A stretch of 51,282 bases of DNA from Muribaculaceae bacterium (GTDB taxonomy: Bacteria > Bacteroidota > Bacteroidia > Bacteroidales > Muribaculaceae), in NCBI GenBank assembly GCA_017453505.1, contig JAFTEU010000031.1, forward strand, positions 1 through 51,282. The letters run 5' to 3'. The translations under genes and the position numbers were made by a program. This document shows positions 43,104-51,282 of the stretch, one piece after another. Under the pieces are notes generated by a model. It searched no databases. It was given only the letters and a program-made list of their open reading frames with translations, and was not told the DNA's origin. Numbering within the stretch: the first letter of the stretch is position 1; each line of letters opens with the position of its first letter.

Positions 43104-43871
43104 TTAATCTTCATTTTCATTTTTTACCTGTTCGCTCGTTTTACCGTAACGGCGCTCACGCGCCTGGAAGTCGATAATCGCCTCGACAAAGTCCTCCTTG
43201 GTGAAATCGGGCCAATATTTTGAAGTGAAGTAAAGTTCGCTGTAGGCTATCTGCCACAACAGATAGTTGCTCACACGCAGGTCACCACCGGTGCGTATCA
43301 GCAGATCCGGGTCAGGCATGTCGCACGTTGACAAGTGTGCCGACATTGCCGCATCATCGATGTCATCAGGATTCAAGGTGCCGTTGACGGCTTCACGAGC
43401 CATCTGGCGGCATGCCTCGACGATTTCCCAGCGCGACGAGTAGCTCAATGCCAGGCACAGCACCAGTCCCGTGCAGTGACCGGTATCCAGCATGCACTTG
43501 CGCAGCCGGTTAGCGGCAAACTCGGGCATCCGCCCCATGTCACCGATGGTCGTCAAGCGCACGTTGTTCTTGATCAGGTCGGGCGTTTGCTGCTCGATGC
43601 TCACCACGATAAGGTTCATCAAGGCATCCACCTCGTCCTGTGGACGGTTCCAGTTCTCGGTCGAGAAGGTATAAAGTGTCAAGTACTTAACTCCCACTTC
43701 ACTGGCAATCTCGGTGGCCTGACGCACGGTGGCGACACCGTTCTCGTGACCGAAGCTACGCTCGTGACCATGCTGCTTGGCCCAGCGGCCGTTACCATCC
43801 ATGATGATAGCGACATGACGCGGGATGCGTGTCGGATCCAATTGCTGTATTTTATCGTTAAGTGATGACAT
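43104..43871 (-). CDS. uppS: isoprenyl transferase, undecaprenyl diphosphate synthase (255 aa)
   Basis: Cis-prenyltransferase that makes the C55 lipid carrier for peptidoglycan and surface glycans. The catalytic Asp is D25 in [12 protein letters not shown] (24-35); the allylic substrate region is RSFGHENGV, and the late motif [23 protein letters not shown] (about 196-218) carries the second substrate-binding Arg and Ser. The family length is about 245-255. It lies 5 nt after the DUF6089 gene and just before bamA, so cell-wall precursor supply and outer-membrane assembly are in one operon. Confidence 0.95.
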   Translation of the reverse strand: MSSLNDKIQQLDPTRIPRHVAIIMDGNGRWAKQHGHERSFGHENGVATVRQATEIASEVGVKYLTLYTFSTENWNRPQDEVDALMNLIVVSIEQQTPDLIKNNVRLTTIGDMGRMPEFAANRLRKCMLDTGHCTGLVLCLALSYSSRWEIVEACRQMAREAVNGTLNPDDIDDAAMSAHLSTCDMPDPDLLIRTGGDLRVSNYLLWQIAYSELYFTSKYWPDFTKEDFVEAIIDFQARERRYGKTSEQVKNENED

Positions 43872-43876
43872 GATTG

Positions 43877-44545
43877 TTATTCTATATGGTTACACTTGAT
43901 GCAGCGCTTACCGAACTCATAGCTCACCGTGAACACCGCAAATGAATACCAGTCGGTATTCTTGGCGAACGAGTGCTTGATGTCAAACAGATCGCTATAG
44001 CCGTCGATGCGGTCGCTGAACTCCTTGCGCATAGTAAATTCAAAGTTCAGGTTGAGGCGGTCTTTGAACTTGTATTTCACACCGATGCCCAGGGGGATGG
44101 TGAACGATGCCTGATTGTGCCCGTCGCAGATGGCGAACACGAAGCCCACACCGGCCACCATGTAGGGTGAAATCGGTTTATATTTCTTGTAAGCCGGGCC
44201 ACGGCCGTAGTTCAGAAAATTGAACTCGGCGGTCAGACCCAGATCGATGAGACTCGACGAGAACTTGTAGTTGGCACCGTCAGGATACCATGACTCGTCA
44301 TACATGCTGTCACCCTTGATGTTGGCATAGTTCAGGTTGGCCTTGAAGGCCCAGCGGCTATTGTGGACGTAGCGGAACAAACCGCCGACTGTGAAGCTCG
44401 GATGCTTGAACAGATTGCCGTTGTTGGCCTCGCCCAGGTAGCCGGTCATTCCCAGCGTGGGACCTGCCTCATACTTGTATTGCTGCGCCTCAAGGGGCAG
44501 CACGGCAAGCAGCGTCAGCAACGTTATGAACAGTATCTTCTTCAT
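43877..44545 (-). CDS. DUF6089 family outer-membrane beta-barrel protein (222 aa)
   Basis: Signal peptide ([21 protein letters not shown]) followed by alternating amphipathic strands typical of an 8-10-stranded outer-membrane barrel (for example [20 protein letters not shown] and [13 protein letters not shown]). Known to me as DUF6089, a Bacteroidota family commonly next to uppS and bamA. It ends CIKCNHIE. The ATG at 44545 is taken; the frame opens 3 codons earlier at a TTG. It lies 16 nt after the DUF6242 gene. Confidence 0.78.
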   Translation of the reverse strand: MKKILFITLLTLLAVLPLEAQQYKYEAGPTLGMTGYLGEANNGNLFKHPSFTVGGLFRYVHNSRWAFKANLNYANIKGDSMYDESWYPDGANYKFSSSLIDLGLTAEFNFLNYGRGPAYKKYKPISPYMVAGVGFVFAICDGHNQASFTIPLGIGVKYKFKDRLNLNFEFTMRKEFSDRIDGYSDLFDIKHSFAKNTDWYSFAVFTVSYEFGKRCIKCNHIE

Positions 44546-44561
44546 CAAGGGCAAACTATTA

Positions 44562-46064
44562 TTAATACACGGGATAATTGGTCAAGCGGTTATACACGCC
44601 ACGCCACATGTAACGGATCAGCGCGCCGTCCTCATCAAAACCGCCGAACAAGTAGATATAAGGGCACTCCCACGTGGTGGTTATTGACTGAACACGTCGC
44701 GGCATGTTGCTGGCACCACCAGTAGCGGTGAGGATTTCATAGTTCACAAACGCCTGGGCTCCGTAGAACTTGGTCATGTAGGAGGGTTGAGCGATTATCG
44801 AGTCGGCCTTGAACCAGGTGACGCCCTGAGTGTTAGACAGGTAAATCGTCTTGTTCAAGGTGCCGTCGGCCAGTTTGCCACCCATCAGATACCATGTCTC
44901 CTGGGGTGCATAGCGGCGTGTTCCGGGCAGCGTCTTGTAAGTATAGTAAGAAAACAGTGTGGCATCGGCCAGCGCGGGCAATGCGCTGGAATGGGCATTG
45001 TTGATCTTGCCCCAGCGGGTACCGTCATAGCCCCACACGTTGTTCAGCAGATCGCCATTGCTGTCAATACCACCCACGAGGATGGATTGCTGCGACACGG
45101 TCCACTCGTTATCGGTCTCAATCATACCCGACGAGTGGCTCAACGGGAAGCCCGGCTCAACGGCTGTTACGGTATACCCATCGGACTGGGGGAACTCGTC
45201 ATGGTAGTAACCATCGGCTCCCGACAGGATGCCCAGCACACGGCCGTTATAAGCGCCCAAGAGGCTATGCCACTTCACACCACATGATATCCACTCCAGG
45301 CCATCAGGCGAGGTGAAGAGCGTGCCATCGTCAGCAAGCACATACAGCGCGTCATCGGTAGCAGTCAGCGACATCACTTGGGGAGTGAATGGCAACGTAA
45401 ACCGCTGCTTGTCCCACGTCTCCTGATTAGGCTCTGTTGCGGTCAAGATATCACATTCCCGGCCATTATAGACCATCATCCGGTACAAGTCGCCTTGCTT
45501 GACGGCCTTGAAGGCCGTCGCACTGCCACGAATGCCGGTCAATGAGCGGCGCCATGACTTGTCCCAGATCAACGAATCAGGATTCTGCTTGTGTACCAGC
45601 ACCTTGACTTCATAGTCCTTGACTTGAGTCTCGTCAGCCGAAGTCACCGTCAAGACGGTCCGACCGGTAAAATCCAGTTTCTGAGTCATTGATGTCGTGT
45701 ACTGGATGGTGGTATCGACCTGCTCAGTAGCTCCTGTGATGGTAAACTTGGCCGACGATACGGTATTCAAGAATTCAACAATCACCTTCAAGCCCGTGAT
45801 ATTGGTACCCACGGGAAGAGAGTCGGCATTATAGATCAGGCCCCTGTCATAATCAACCGTAAAATGCACTGAATCCAGATTAGTAAGCACCTCAGAGTCG
45901 GCCTGGAGACCGAATGCCCTGATCAGGGTGGCCTGGGTGCTCGCGCTGTAGGAGAAGACCTCCTCTTCAGTATCTTTCTTATCGTTGCATGATGTCAGCA
46001 ATGGAAGCGACGACGACATCGTGGCCATCGTCAGCATGAGATATAGCAGTGTCTTTTTTGTCAT
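44562..46064 (-). CDS. DUF6242-like lipoprotein (500 aa)
   Basis: Lipoprotein signal (MTKKTLLYLMLTMATMSSSLPLLTSC, lipobox LTSC) precedes an Ig/cadherin-like region (about 40-160) and then beta-propeller-like repeats with kelch-type flavour (for example DDALYVLADDGTLFTSPDGLEWISCGVKW, GGIDSNGDLLNNVWGYDGTRWG and YLFGGFDEDGALIRYMWRG). I associate it with DUF6242 of Bacteroidales; the function is unknown. It heads the uppS-bamA-ompH cluster and has a -7 element at 46102-46109. Confidence 0.72.
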   Translation of the reverse strand: MTKKTLLYLMLTMATMSSSLPLLTSCNDKKDTEEEVFSYSASTQATLIRAFGLQADSEVLTNLDSVHFTVDYDRGLIYNADSLPVGTNITGLKVIVEFLNTVSSAKFTITGATEQVDTTIQYTTSMTQKLDFTGRTVLTVTSADETQVKDYEVKVLVHKQNPDSLIWDKSWRRSLTGIRGSATAFKAVKQGDLYRMMVYNGRECDILTATEPNQETWDKQRFTLPFTPQVMSLTATDDALYVLADDGTLFTSPDGLEWISCGVKWHSLLGAYNGRVLGILSGADGYYHDEFPQSDGYTVTAVEPGFPLSHSSGMIETDNEWTVSQQSILVGGIDSNGDLLNNVWGYDGTRWGKINNAHSSALPALADATLFSYYTYKTLPGTRRYAPQETWYLMGGKLADGTLNKTIYLSNTQGVTWFKADSIIAQPSYMTKFYGAQAFVNYEILTATGGASNMPRRVQSITTTWECPYIYLFGGFDEDGALIRYMWRGVYNRLTNYPVY

Positions 46065-46101
46065 TCTTGTTCTTCTAATACTTCTGCATTATTACAAACG
46101 G

Positions 46102-46109
46102 CAAAATTA
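46102..46109 (-). promoter_or_regulatory. -7 element of the envelope-biogenesis cluster
   Basis: TAATTTTG on the minus strand, 37 nt before the DUF6242 ATG. No clear -33 box. Only this and the AT-rich prmC 3' region occupy 46065-46305. Confidence 0.5.
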
Positions 46110-46305
46110 CAAAAAAATTCGGTCCGATACCAGTTTTTTCTTTATAATAATGATACAGGCCGCCATTTTTGCGGGGTAAAGATACTATTTCACGGGCATA
46201 CCGAATATACCCGTTAAAGATAATAAACGGTTAATTCAAGTTTTTACACCTTTTTAACGTGAAGGATTCCCTTGGCGAGGTACTTTGCACCTGGGATTTG
46301 GATTG

Positions 46306-47148
46306 TCAGCTCCTCACCGCTGCTGCAAAGCGCACCTTGCCATAGCTGTCCTCGATGATGCGCACCTCGTCCATGCCGTTGTCTTGCAGCAAGCGCTTCA
46401 CTTCATTACCAAAGCGTTGGTTGATTTCAAGATACAGGCGGCCGCCGCGTTCGAGTGACTCGCTGGCATAATGGGCGATGGCCTTATAGAACAGCAACGG
46501 GTCGTTATCGGGGACGAACAGAGCCTGTCCGGGCTCATAGTCCTTTACATTACGCTCCATGGACTCGCGCTCACTCCAGCAGATGTAGGGAGGGTTGCTC
46601 ACGATGATATCATAGTGGGCTGCGGGCTGCGGGGAGAGCATGTCACTTTCAAAGAAGCGCACCTTGACCTTGAGCTCTGCGGCATTATCACGGGCCACCG
46701 CCAGGGCATCGCGCGAGACATCGAGTGCATCGACCTGGGCGAACTTCAAGGCTCGGGCCAGCGAGATGGCGATGCAACCGCTACCGGTGCCCATGTCCAG
46801 GACGCGCAGGTCGCTACATGGGTTCTCGTCGATGATGAGGTCAACAAGCTGCTCGGTTTCGGGGCGCGGAATGAGTACGGCAGGGGTCACCTTGAACTGG
46901 TGTCCATGGAAACGGGCATGCCCCACGATGTACTGCAATGGCTCGTGACGGCGCAGCCGCGAGATGATCTCAACCAGGCGCTGCGGAGCGAAATCGGGCA
47001 GCTCACTCTCCTGACGCAGAGCCACATCCACCTGGTCATAATTGAATACGTCCTCACAGATGATGCGTATCATCGCCTGTGCCTCCTGTGGCTCAACCAC
47101 ACCGTCGAGCCCACTCTTGAGTTGTTCTATAGCTTCCTTGAGTATCAT
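46306..47148 (-). CDS. prmC: peptide chain release factor N5-glutamine methyltransferase (280 aa)
   Basis: SAM-dependent enzyme that methylates the Gln of the GGQ motif in release factors 1 and 2. An N-terminal helical domain (about 1-85) is followed by the Rossmann methyltransferase: RVLDMGTGSGCIAISLA (about 114-130) and the catalytic NPPY motif (SNPPYIC, about 184-190). The family length is about 280. Monocistronic with its own promoter, divergent from DUF4492-cydAB. Confidence 0.94.
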   Translation of the reverse strand: MILKEAIEQLKSGLDGVVEPQEAQAMIRIICEDVFNYDQVDVALRQESELPDFAPQRLVEIISRLRRHEPLQYIVGHARFHGHQFKVTPAVLIPRPETEQLVDLIIDENPCSDLRVLDMGTGSGCIAISLARALKFAQVDALDVSRDALAVARDNAAELKVKVRFFESDMLSPQPAAHYDIIVSNPPYICWSERESMERNVKDYEPGQALFVPDNDPLLFYKAIAHYASESLERGGRLYLEINQRFGNEVKRLLQDNGMDEVRIIEDSYGKVRFAAAVRS

Positions 47149-47168
47149 ATTCTTACATCTTGATAAGG

Positions 47169-47200
47169 CAAAGGTACATATTTTCTAGATATCGGTCAAA
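47169..47200 (-). promoter_or_regulatory. promoter of prmC
   Basis: Minus-strand TTTG (47197-47200), 20 nt, TACCTTTG (47169-47176). Full consensus. Confidence 0.75.
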
Positions 47201-47214
47201 AAATGGGCATTTGT

Positions 47215-47245
47215 TTTGGAAATTTGTTTTTTTTCACTAATTTTG
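47215..47245 (+). promoter_or_regulatory. promoter of the DUF4492-cydAB operon
   Basis: TTTG (47215-47218), 19 nt, TAATTTTG (47238-47245). Full consensus; 36 nt to the ATG of the first gene. Its -33 box is 15 nt from that of the divergent prmC promoter. Confidence 0.75.
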
Positions 47246-47281
47246 TCATTTGTTTAACCTCTTTAATTCACTTTTTCAACC

Positions 47282-47515
47282 ATGAGCGAGAATCAACAAG
47301 CCAGACAGGGATTCTGGACTCGGGTCTTCCATCTCTACTATGATGGATTCCGCAGCATGACTGTGGGCAAGACCCTGTGGCTGATTATCGGCATCAAGTT
47401 GTTTATTTTCTTTGTGGTCATCAGGCTGATATTCTTCCCCAACTTCTTGAATTCCAAGTGTGACACCGAGGAGGAAAAGACCGAATACGTGCGCCATCAA
47501 CTCGTTGACCGCTAA
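47282..47515 (+). CDS. DUF4492 small membrane protein (77 aa)
   Basis: One central hydrophobic helix (LWLIIGIKLFIFFVVIRLIFF, about 33-53) with a charged C-terminal tail. The FWTRVFHLYYDGFRSMTVGKTLW opening and FPNFLNSKC end are typical of DUF4492, found directly before cydA in Bacteroidota. Likely an accessory or assembly subunit of cytochrome bd, by analogy with the small CydX/CydS subunits; this is inference from position and topology. Confidence 0.85.
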   Translation: MSENQQARQGFWTRVFHLYYDGFRSMTVGKTLWLIIGIKLFIFFVVIRLIFFPNFLNSKCDTEEEKTEYVRHQLVDR

Positions 47516-47559
47516 CCCCGCATCAATCATTATCAACCAATAAAAACGTCTATTTGATT

Positions 47560-49137
47560 ATGGAAGAATTAACTAATGTCGTTGACTGGTCGCGAGCGCA
47601 ATTTGCTCTCACGGCAATCTACCATTGGCTGTTCGTGCCGTTGACGCTCGGTCTAGGCATCATTGTCGCTGTGATGGAGACAATCTACCTGAAGACCAAG
47701 AGCGAGAAATGGCTGGCGACAACCAAGTTCTGGATGACCATCTTCGGCGTGAACTTCGCCATTGGCGTGGCCACGGGTATCATCCTGGAGTTTGAGTTCG
47801 GCACCAACTGGTCCAATTACAGTTGGTTCGTGGGCGACATCTTCGGCGCCCCGTTGGCCGTCGAAGGCATTCTCGCCTTCTTCATGGAATCGACGTTCAT
47901 CGCGGTGATGTTCTTCGGCTGGAACAAGGTCAGTCCCAAGTTCCACTTGGCCGCTACCTGGCTGACCGCCATCGGTGCCAGCCTGTCGGCGCTATGGATC
48001 CTTGTGGCCAACGCGTGGATGCAGTATCCCACGGGCTGCGAGTTCAACCCCGCCACCATGCGCAACGAGATGACAAGCTTTGCCGCCGTGGCACTCTCTC
48101 CCATGGCCGTGAGCAAGTTTTTCCACACCGTGCTCAGTGCATGGACTCTGGGCGGTGTCTTTGTCTGCGGCGTGTGCGGCTGGATGCTGCTCAAGAAGCG
48201 CAACTATGAACACTGCCAGCGCAGCCTCAAGGTGGGTGCCTGGGTAGGTGTCATCGGCATCGTGCTGACATCCATCACGGGTGACTCGAGCGCCGTTACC
48301 GTAGCCAAGTACCAGCCCATGAAGCTGGCGGCGATGGAGGGTCTCTACAAGGGCAGCCACGATCAGGCGATTGTGGCCTTCGGCATCCTGAACCCCAGCA
48401 AGCAGGCCTTTGACGACCAGGATCCCTACTTGTTCAACATCAGCATCCCCTATGGCTTGTCATTCCTGGCCACTCACGATTTCCATGCCTTTGTACCTGG
48501 CATCGAGGACATCATCAACGGCAAGAGCTATGACAATGACGGCAACGAGGTGAACACCATCTCCTATGCCGAGCGCATGGAACGCGGCCGCCAGTTGCAG
48601 GAGATGATGGCCCAGTATGATCAAGCTAACCGTGCAGGGAACCCGGTCGTGACCGACAGCCTCAAGAGTGTGATTAATGCCGATTTCAAGAACTTCGGTT
48701 ACGGCTATCTGGACAAGCCCGAGGAGGCGATACCCAACGTGCCCTTGACGTTCTACACGTTCCACTTCATGGTCACCGTCGGTGGCTACTTGATGCTCTT
48801 CTTGCTGCTGGCCCTGTTCTTTGTTTACAGACCCAACATCCTTAAAAAGGCCAAGTGGGCCAAGTGGTGGCACATCCTGGCCATCATCACGATCCCGTTG
48901 ACCTACCTGTGCAGTGCCAGTGGCTGGATTGTCGCCGAGGTGGGCCGCCAACCGTGGACCATCCAGGACCTGATGCCCAACAAGGTGGCCATCAGCGACC
49001 TGAGCGCCAGCTATGTGCAGATCACCTTCTGGATCTTTGCCGTGGTATTCACCGCACTGTTGATTGCCGACATCGGCATCATCTGCAAGCAGATTTCCAA
49101 GAAGTCGCAGACCGATTTAGACACCGTTAACGATTAA
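47560..49137 (+). CDS. cydA: cytochrome bd ubiquinol oxidase subunit I (525 aa)
   Basis: Quinol-oxidising, heme-bearing subunit of the high-affinity terminal oxidase. The opening WSRAQFALTAIYHWLFVPLTLG includes the heme b595 ligand His (H22). The Q-loop (about 240-370) contains the LATHDFHAFVPGI segment and a charged helix-rich insertion (AERMERGRQLQEMMAQYD). The later SGWIVAEVGRQPWTI motif is a CydA hallmark. The ATG at 47560 is chosen; the frame opens two codons earlier at a TTG. 23 nt separate it from cydB. The Bacteroidota-type long Q-loop fits the length. Confidence 0.96.
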   Translation: MEELTNVVDWSRAQFALTAIYHWLFVPLTLGLGIIVAVMETIYLKTKSEKWLATTKFWMTIFGVNFAIGVATGIILEFEFGTNWSNYSWFVGDIFGAPLAVEGILAFFMESTFIAVMFFGWNKVSPKFHLAATWLTAIGASLSALWILVANAWMQYPTGCEFNPATMRNEMTSFAAVALSPMAVSKFFHTVLSAWTLGGVFVCGVCGWMLLKKRNYEHCQRSLKVGAWVGVIGIVLTSITGDSSAVTVAKYQPMKLAAMEGLYKGSHDQAIVAFGILNPSKQAFDDQDPYLFNISIPYGLSFLATHDFHAFVPGIEDIINGKSYDNDGNEVNTISYAERMERGRQLQEMMAQYDQANRAGNPVVTDSLKSVINADFKNFGYGYLDKPEEAIPNVPLTFYTFHFMVTVGGYLMLFLLLALFFVYRPNILKKAKWAKWWHILAIITIPLTYLCSASGWIVAEVGRQPWTIQDLMPNKVAISDLSASYVQITFWIFAVVFTALLIADIGIICKQISKKSQTDLDTVND

Positions 49138-49159
49138 TCAAGGAAGGAGGAACCAAATC

Positions 49160-50299
49160 ATGACAACATACAATTTATTACAGAATTACTGGTGGCTCAT
49201 CATGTCGGTGCTGGGCGCGTTGCTGGTGTTCCTGCTCATGGTTCAGGGCGGCCAGTCCATGCTCATCCATTACAGTAAGCCCGACAAGCGCGCGTTGCTC
49301 ATCAACTCGATGGGCCGCAAGTGGGAGTTGACCTACACGACGCTGGTGACCTTTGGCGGTGCCTTCTTTGCCTCGTTCCCGCTGTTCTACAGCACGAGCT
49401 TTGGCGGTGCCTACTGGCTGTGGATGCTCATCTTGTTCAGCTTTGTCATCCAGGCCATCAGCTATGAGTACCGTTCCAAGCCCGGAAACATCTACGGCTC
49501 GCGCTTCTACGACACGCTACTGTTGATCAACGGCATCGTGGGCCCCGTCCTGCTGGGTGTAGCTGTGGCCACGATGTTCTTTGGCGCAGAGTTCACTGTC
49601 ACCAAGAGCAACATCCTCAACGTGCAGAGCTCGACCATATCACAATGGGTTCCCAACCATGGCTTGGAAGCCATCGTCAATTGGAAGAACCTGCTCTTCG
49701 GTGTGATGGTGTTCTTCCTGGCACGCACGCTGGCATCGCTCTACTTCATCAACAACATCGACGATGATGAGGTGGGTGCCAGCCAGCGCCACCATCTGCT
49801 TGTCAATGCTGGTGTGTTTGTACCCTTGTTCCTTGCCGTGGTGGTAGTTATTCTGACCTCGCCTGGCGTGGGCTATGACGACGGCGGCAACATGCAGTGG
49901 GTGTCCTATAAATACCTGCATAACTATCTAACCATGTGGTGGGCACTGGTGATCCTGCTGCTGGGCGTGGTGATGGTTTTGTTCGGCATCGGCAAGACGC
50001 TGATGAAGGGCGACTACCGCAGCGGCATCTGGCCCGCTGGCATCGGCACCGTGCTGGTGGTGCTCACGCTCTTCTGGGTCATGGGATATAACAACACGGC
50101 CTACCTGCCCTCGTTGCTCGACGTGCAGAGCTCGCTCACGCTGCGCAACAGCTCGTCCAGCGAGTTCACCCTCACCGTGATGAGTGTGGTGAGCGTCCTC
50201 GTGCCCTTTGTGCTGGCCTATATCGCCTACTGCTGGTACAAAATGGACCACAAGAAACTGACCAGTGACGAGCTCGACAGCACCGACCACAAGTACTAA
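49160..50299 (+). CDS. cydB: cytochrome bd ubiquinol oxidase subunit II (379 aa)
   Basis: Second core subunit of cytochrome bd. About nine transmembrane segments. Family features: an N-terminal LQNYWWLIMSVLGALLVFLLMVQGGQSML, then NSMGRKWELTYTTLVTFGGAFFASFPLFYST, and SKPGNIYGSRFYDTLLLINGIVGPVLLG. Length is normal. The operon with DUF4492 and cydA ends in a strong terminator. In gut Bacteroidales it supports respiration at nanomolar oxygen. Confidence 0.95.
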   Translation: MTTYNLLQNYWWLIMSVLGALLVFLLMVQGGQSMLIHYSKPDKRALLINSMGRKWELTYTTLVTFGGAFFASFPLFYSTSFGGAYWLWMLILFSFVIQAISYEYRSKPGNIYGSRFYDTLLLINGIVGPVLLGVAVATMFFGAEFTVTKSNILNVQSSTISQWVPNHGLEAIVNWKNLLFGVMVFFLARTLASLYFINNIDDDEVGASQRHHLLVNAGVFVPLFLAVVVVILTSPGVGYDDGGNMQWVSYKYLHNYLTMWWALVILLLGVVMVLFGIGKTLMKGDYRSGIWPAGIGTVLVVLTLFWVMGYNNTAYLPSLLDVQSSLTLRNSSSSEFTLTVMSVVSVLVPFVLAYIAYCWYKMDHKKLTSDELDSTDHKY

Positions 50300-50325
50300 G
50301 GGGGGGCAGCAGTACGTTAGAGTAT

Positions 50326-50381
50326 AAGAACGACAAGAAGGGCAACATTCATTGTCCTTCTTGTCGTTCTTGTGTTCTTTT
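50326..50381 (+). terminator. intrinsic terminator of the cydAB operon
   Basis: A 20-bp stem (50326-50345 with 50352-50371, one G-T wobble) with the hexanucleotide loop CATTCA, then TGTTCTTTTCC. Very stable. The mirror side is not T-rich. Confidence 0.88.
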
Positions 50382-50394
50382 CCTTATGATGGGT

Positions 50395-50862
50395 TTAGTT
50401 ATTGCGTTGCTGGCGCTTGGTGGTGAAGCCTTCTGTGATCTGGCTGTAGTCATCCACATCCTTATAGAGAATCCAGTAGGTTGTGCCACCAACTGACATA
50501 CTATCCTTATCACCACTACCGGTGGGGACAACGTAGGCCTGAGCGAAACGCCACCCGAACTGCGTCAGATAGTTTAACGCGTCAATCATTGAGTTGAACT
50601 TGATTTCCTTACCATTGCGGTCAACTAAGCGCGAATCGCTCATCGAGGTCAGCCATGATGTGCTCTGCCCGAAATCAATCGACACCTTCACCTTGGTGCT
50701 AAACAACTGTCCCTCACATGACAACTGGGCATAAACCCGTTTGGCGGCAGGGTTAAAACCTTCAACCTCAGTAATCTGCGCAGGGGCCACCTCAAGGGCA
50801 TCCTGGGCGAAAGCCATGAATGCTGATACAAGTAATACAAATAATAAAGTCGTTTTCTTCAT
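50395..50862 (-). CDS. small secreted protein of unknown function (155 aa)
   Basis: Signal peptide (MKKTTLLFVLLVSAFMAFAQ). The remaining 135 residues are probably a mixed alpha/beta domain: VYAQLSCEGQLFSTKVKVSIDFGQ, then DRNGKEIKFNSMIDALNYLTQFGWRFAQAYVV, then YWILYKDV. The SMIDALNYLTQFGWRFAQAY segment with the preceding strand recalls small Bacteroidales proteins of unknown function. No neighbour clarifies its role. It converges with the cydAB terminator. Confidence 0.65.
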   Translation of the reverse strand: MKKTTLLFVLLVSAFMAFAQDALEVAPAQITEVEGFNPAAKRVYAQLSCEGQLFSTKVKVSIDFGQSTSWLTSMSDSRLVDRNGKEIKFNSMIDALNYLTQFGWRFAQAYVVPTGSGDKDSMSVGGTTYWILYKDVDDYSQITEGFTTKRQQRNN

Positions 50863-51046
50863 TGTGTTAATATCAGTTTAGTTCTCGATTGAAACGTGAA
50901 GAGCGTTCTCATTATTTCATCATGTGGCGGATTTTTTGTATCTTCTCAGCCTAAAAAAATAGAGATCATCATGAATGTTTGAGCCCATGATATCGCGAGC
51001 GTCCTCAATGATGTGAACGGCATGACATACAAAATAGCAAAAAACA

Positions 51047-51098
51047 GAGTTATCGCCAACTAAAATTGAAAAATAGTCGGCGATAACTCGTTTTTTTT
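51047..51098. terminator. bidirectional intrinsic terminator near the right edge
   Basis: GAGTTATCGCC (51047-51057) pairs with GGCGATAACTC (51079-51089), and ACTA/TAGT (51059-51062 with 51074-51077) extends it. A run of eight T follows on the plus strand and TGTTTTTTGC on the minus strand. No gene in this window needs it, so it probably ends a minus-strand gene beyond the right edge. The rest of 50863-51282 shows no gene. Confidence 0.75.
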
Positions 51099-51282
51099 AC
51101 AAAAATTGGTCATAACATGCGCTATCATTCCCTCGTTGCTAACATTGTTGTGATAGTTGTTTTTTATTGATGTCCGGGGAAAATTCGCCAAGATTGCATA
51201 AACACCTCGTTATCAATACTATCATGGCGACATGGCATGAAGGGGCTTGATTTTTCAGGCAAGCAGGTCGAAGGCCTGCACA

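Overview
The window comes from a member of the Bacteroidota, order Bacteroidales; gut Muribaculaceae or a close relative is my best guess, but that family-level call is inference. Support: many promoters fit the Bacteroidota pattern TTTG / 19-21 nt / TAnnTTTG; a UppS-BamA-OmpH cluster with three OmpH copies; DUF4492 ahead of cydAB; a lone glycogen-synthase N-domain beside a DUF4270 lipoprotein; a gliding-motility/T9SS C-terminal domain; secreted proteins ending in dockerin-like EF-hand pairs; and SecA of about 1,110 residues. Most genes are moderately GC-rich. Two stretches stand out as AT-rich: a 1.3 kb gene-free gap (8345-9641) and the surroundings of an ATPase gene (17.7-19.6 kb).

Layout. 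0.2-5.7 kb: glutamine synthetase (-), a small secreted dockerin protein (+), and a three-gene sugar operon (-) of a nucleotidyltransferase/GHMP-kinase-like fusion, a mutarotase and a FucP-type permease. 5.9-13.5 kb: a HerA-like DUF853 ATPase (+), an XRE regulator (-), the AT-rich gap, uvrA (-) and a lytic transglycosylase (-). 13.6-19.3 kb: a T9SS-type secreted protein, a 21-unit BspA-like repeat protein with a dockerin end, and an ATPase/nuclease-like gene bracketed by three copies of a palindromic element. 19.7-26.2 kb: a Cys-rich C_GCAxxG_C_C protein and the cell-shape operon mreB-mreC-mreD-mrdA-rodA (+). 26.3-33.6 kb: an unknown membrane protein (-), a highly structured GC-rich intergenic element, a DUF4105/Lnb-type protein (+), secA (+) and an unknown protein (-). 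33.7-38.5 kb: tRNA-Thr, DUF4270 lipoprotein and glycogen-synthase-like gene, a DUF4890 protein, nagA (+) and tRNA-His. 38.6-47.1 kb: an envelope-biogenesis cluster on the minus strand (DUF6242, DUF6089, uppS, bamA, three ompH), preceded by prmC. 47.3-50.9 kb: DUF4492-cydA-cydB (+) and a small secreted protein (-).

Most of the window is envelope and housekeeping biology: peptidoglycan elongation (Mre/PBP2/RodA, UppS, lytic transglycosylase), outer-membrane assembly (BamA, OmpH), secretion (SecA, T9SS cargo), lipoprotein maturation (Lnb-type) and microaerobic respiration (cytochrome bd). The parts not explained by known housekeeping roles are the ATPase/PD-(D/E)XK gene with its CCACGAA-N16-TTCGTGG elements, the folded element at 27.4-27.7 kb with an orphan minus-strand terminator, the fused sugar-nucleotide protein, and the AT-rich gap. 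Family names come from recognition of motifs and architecture without database searches.
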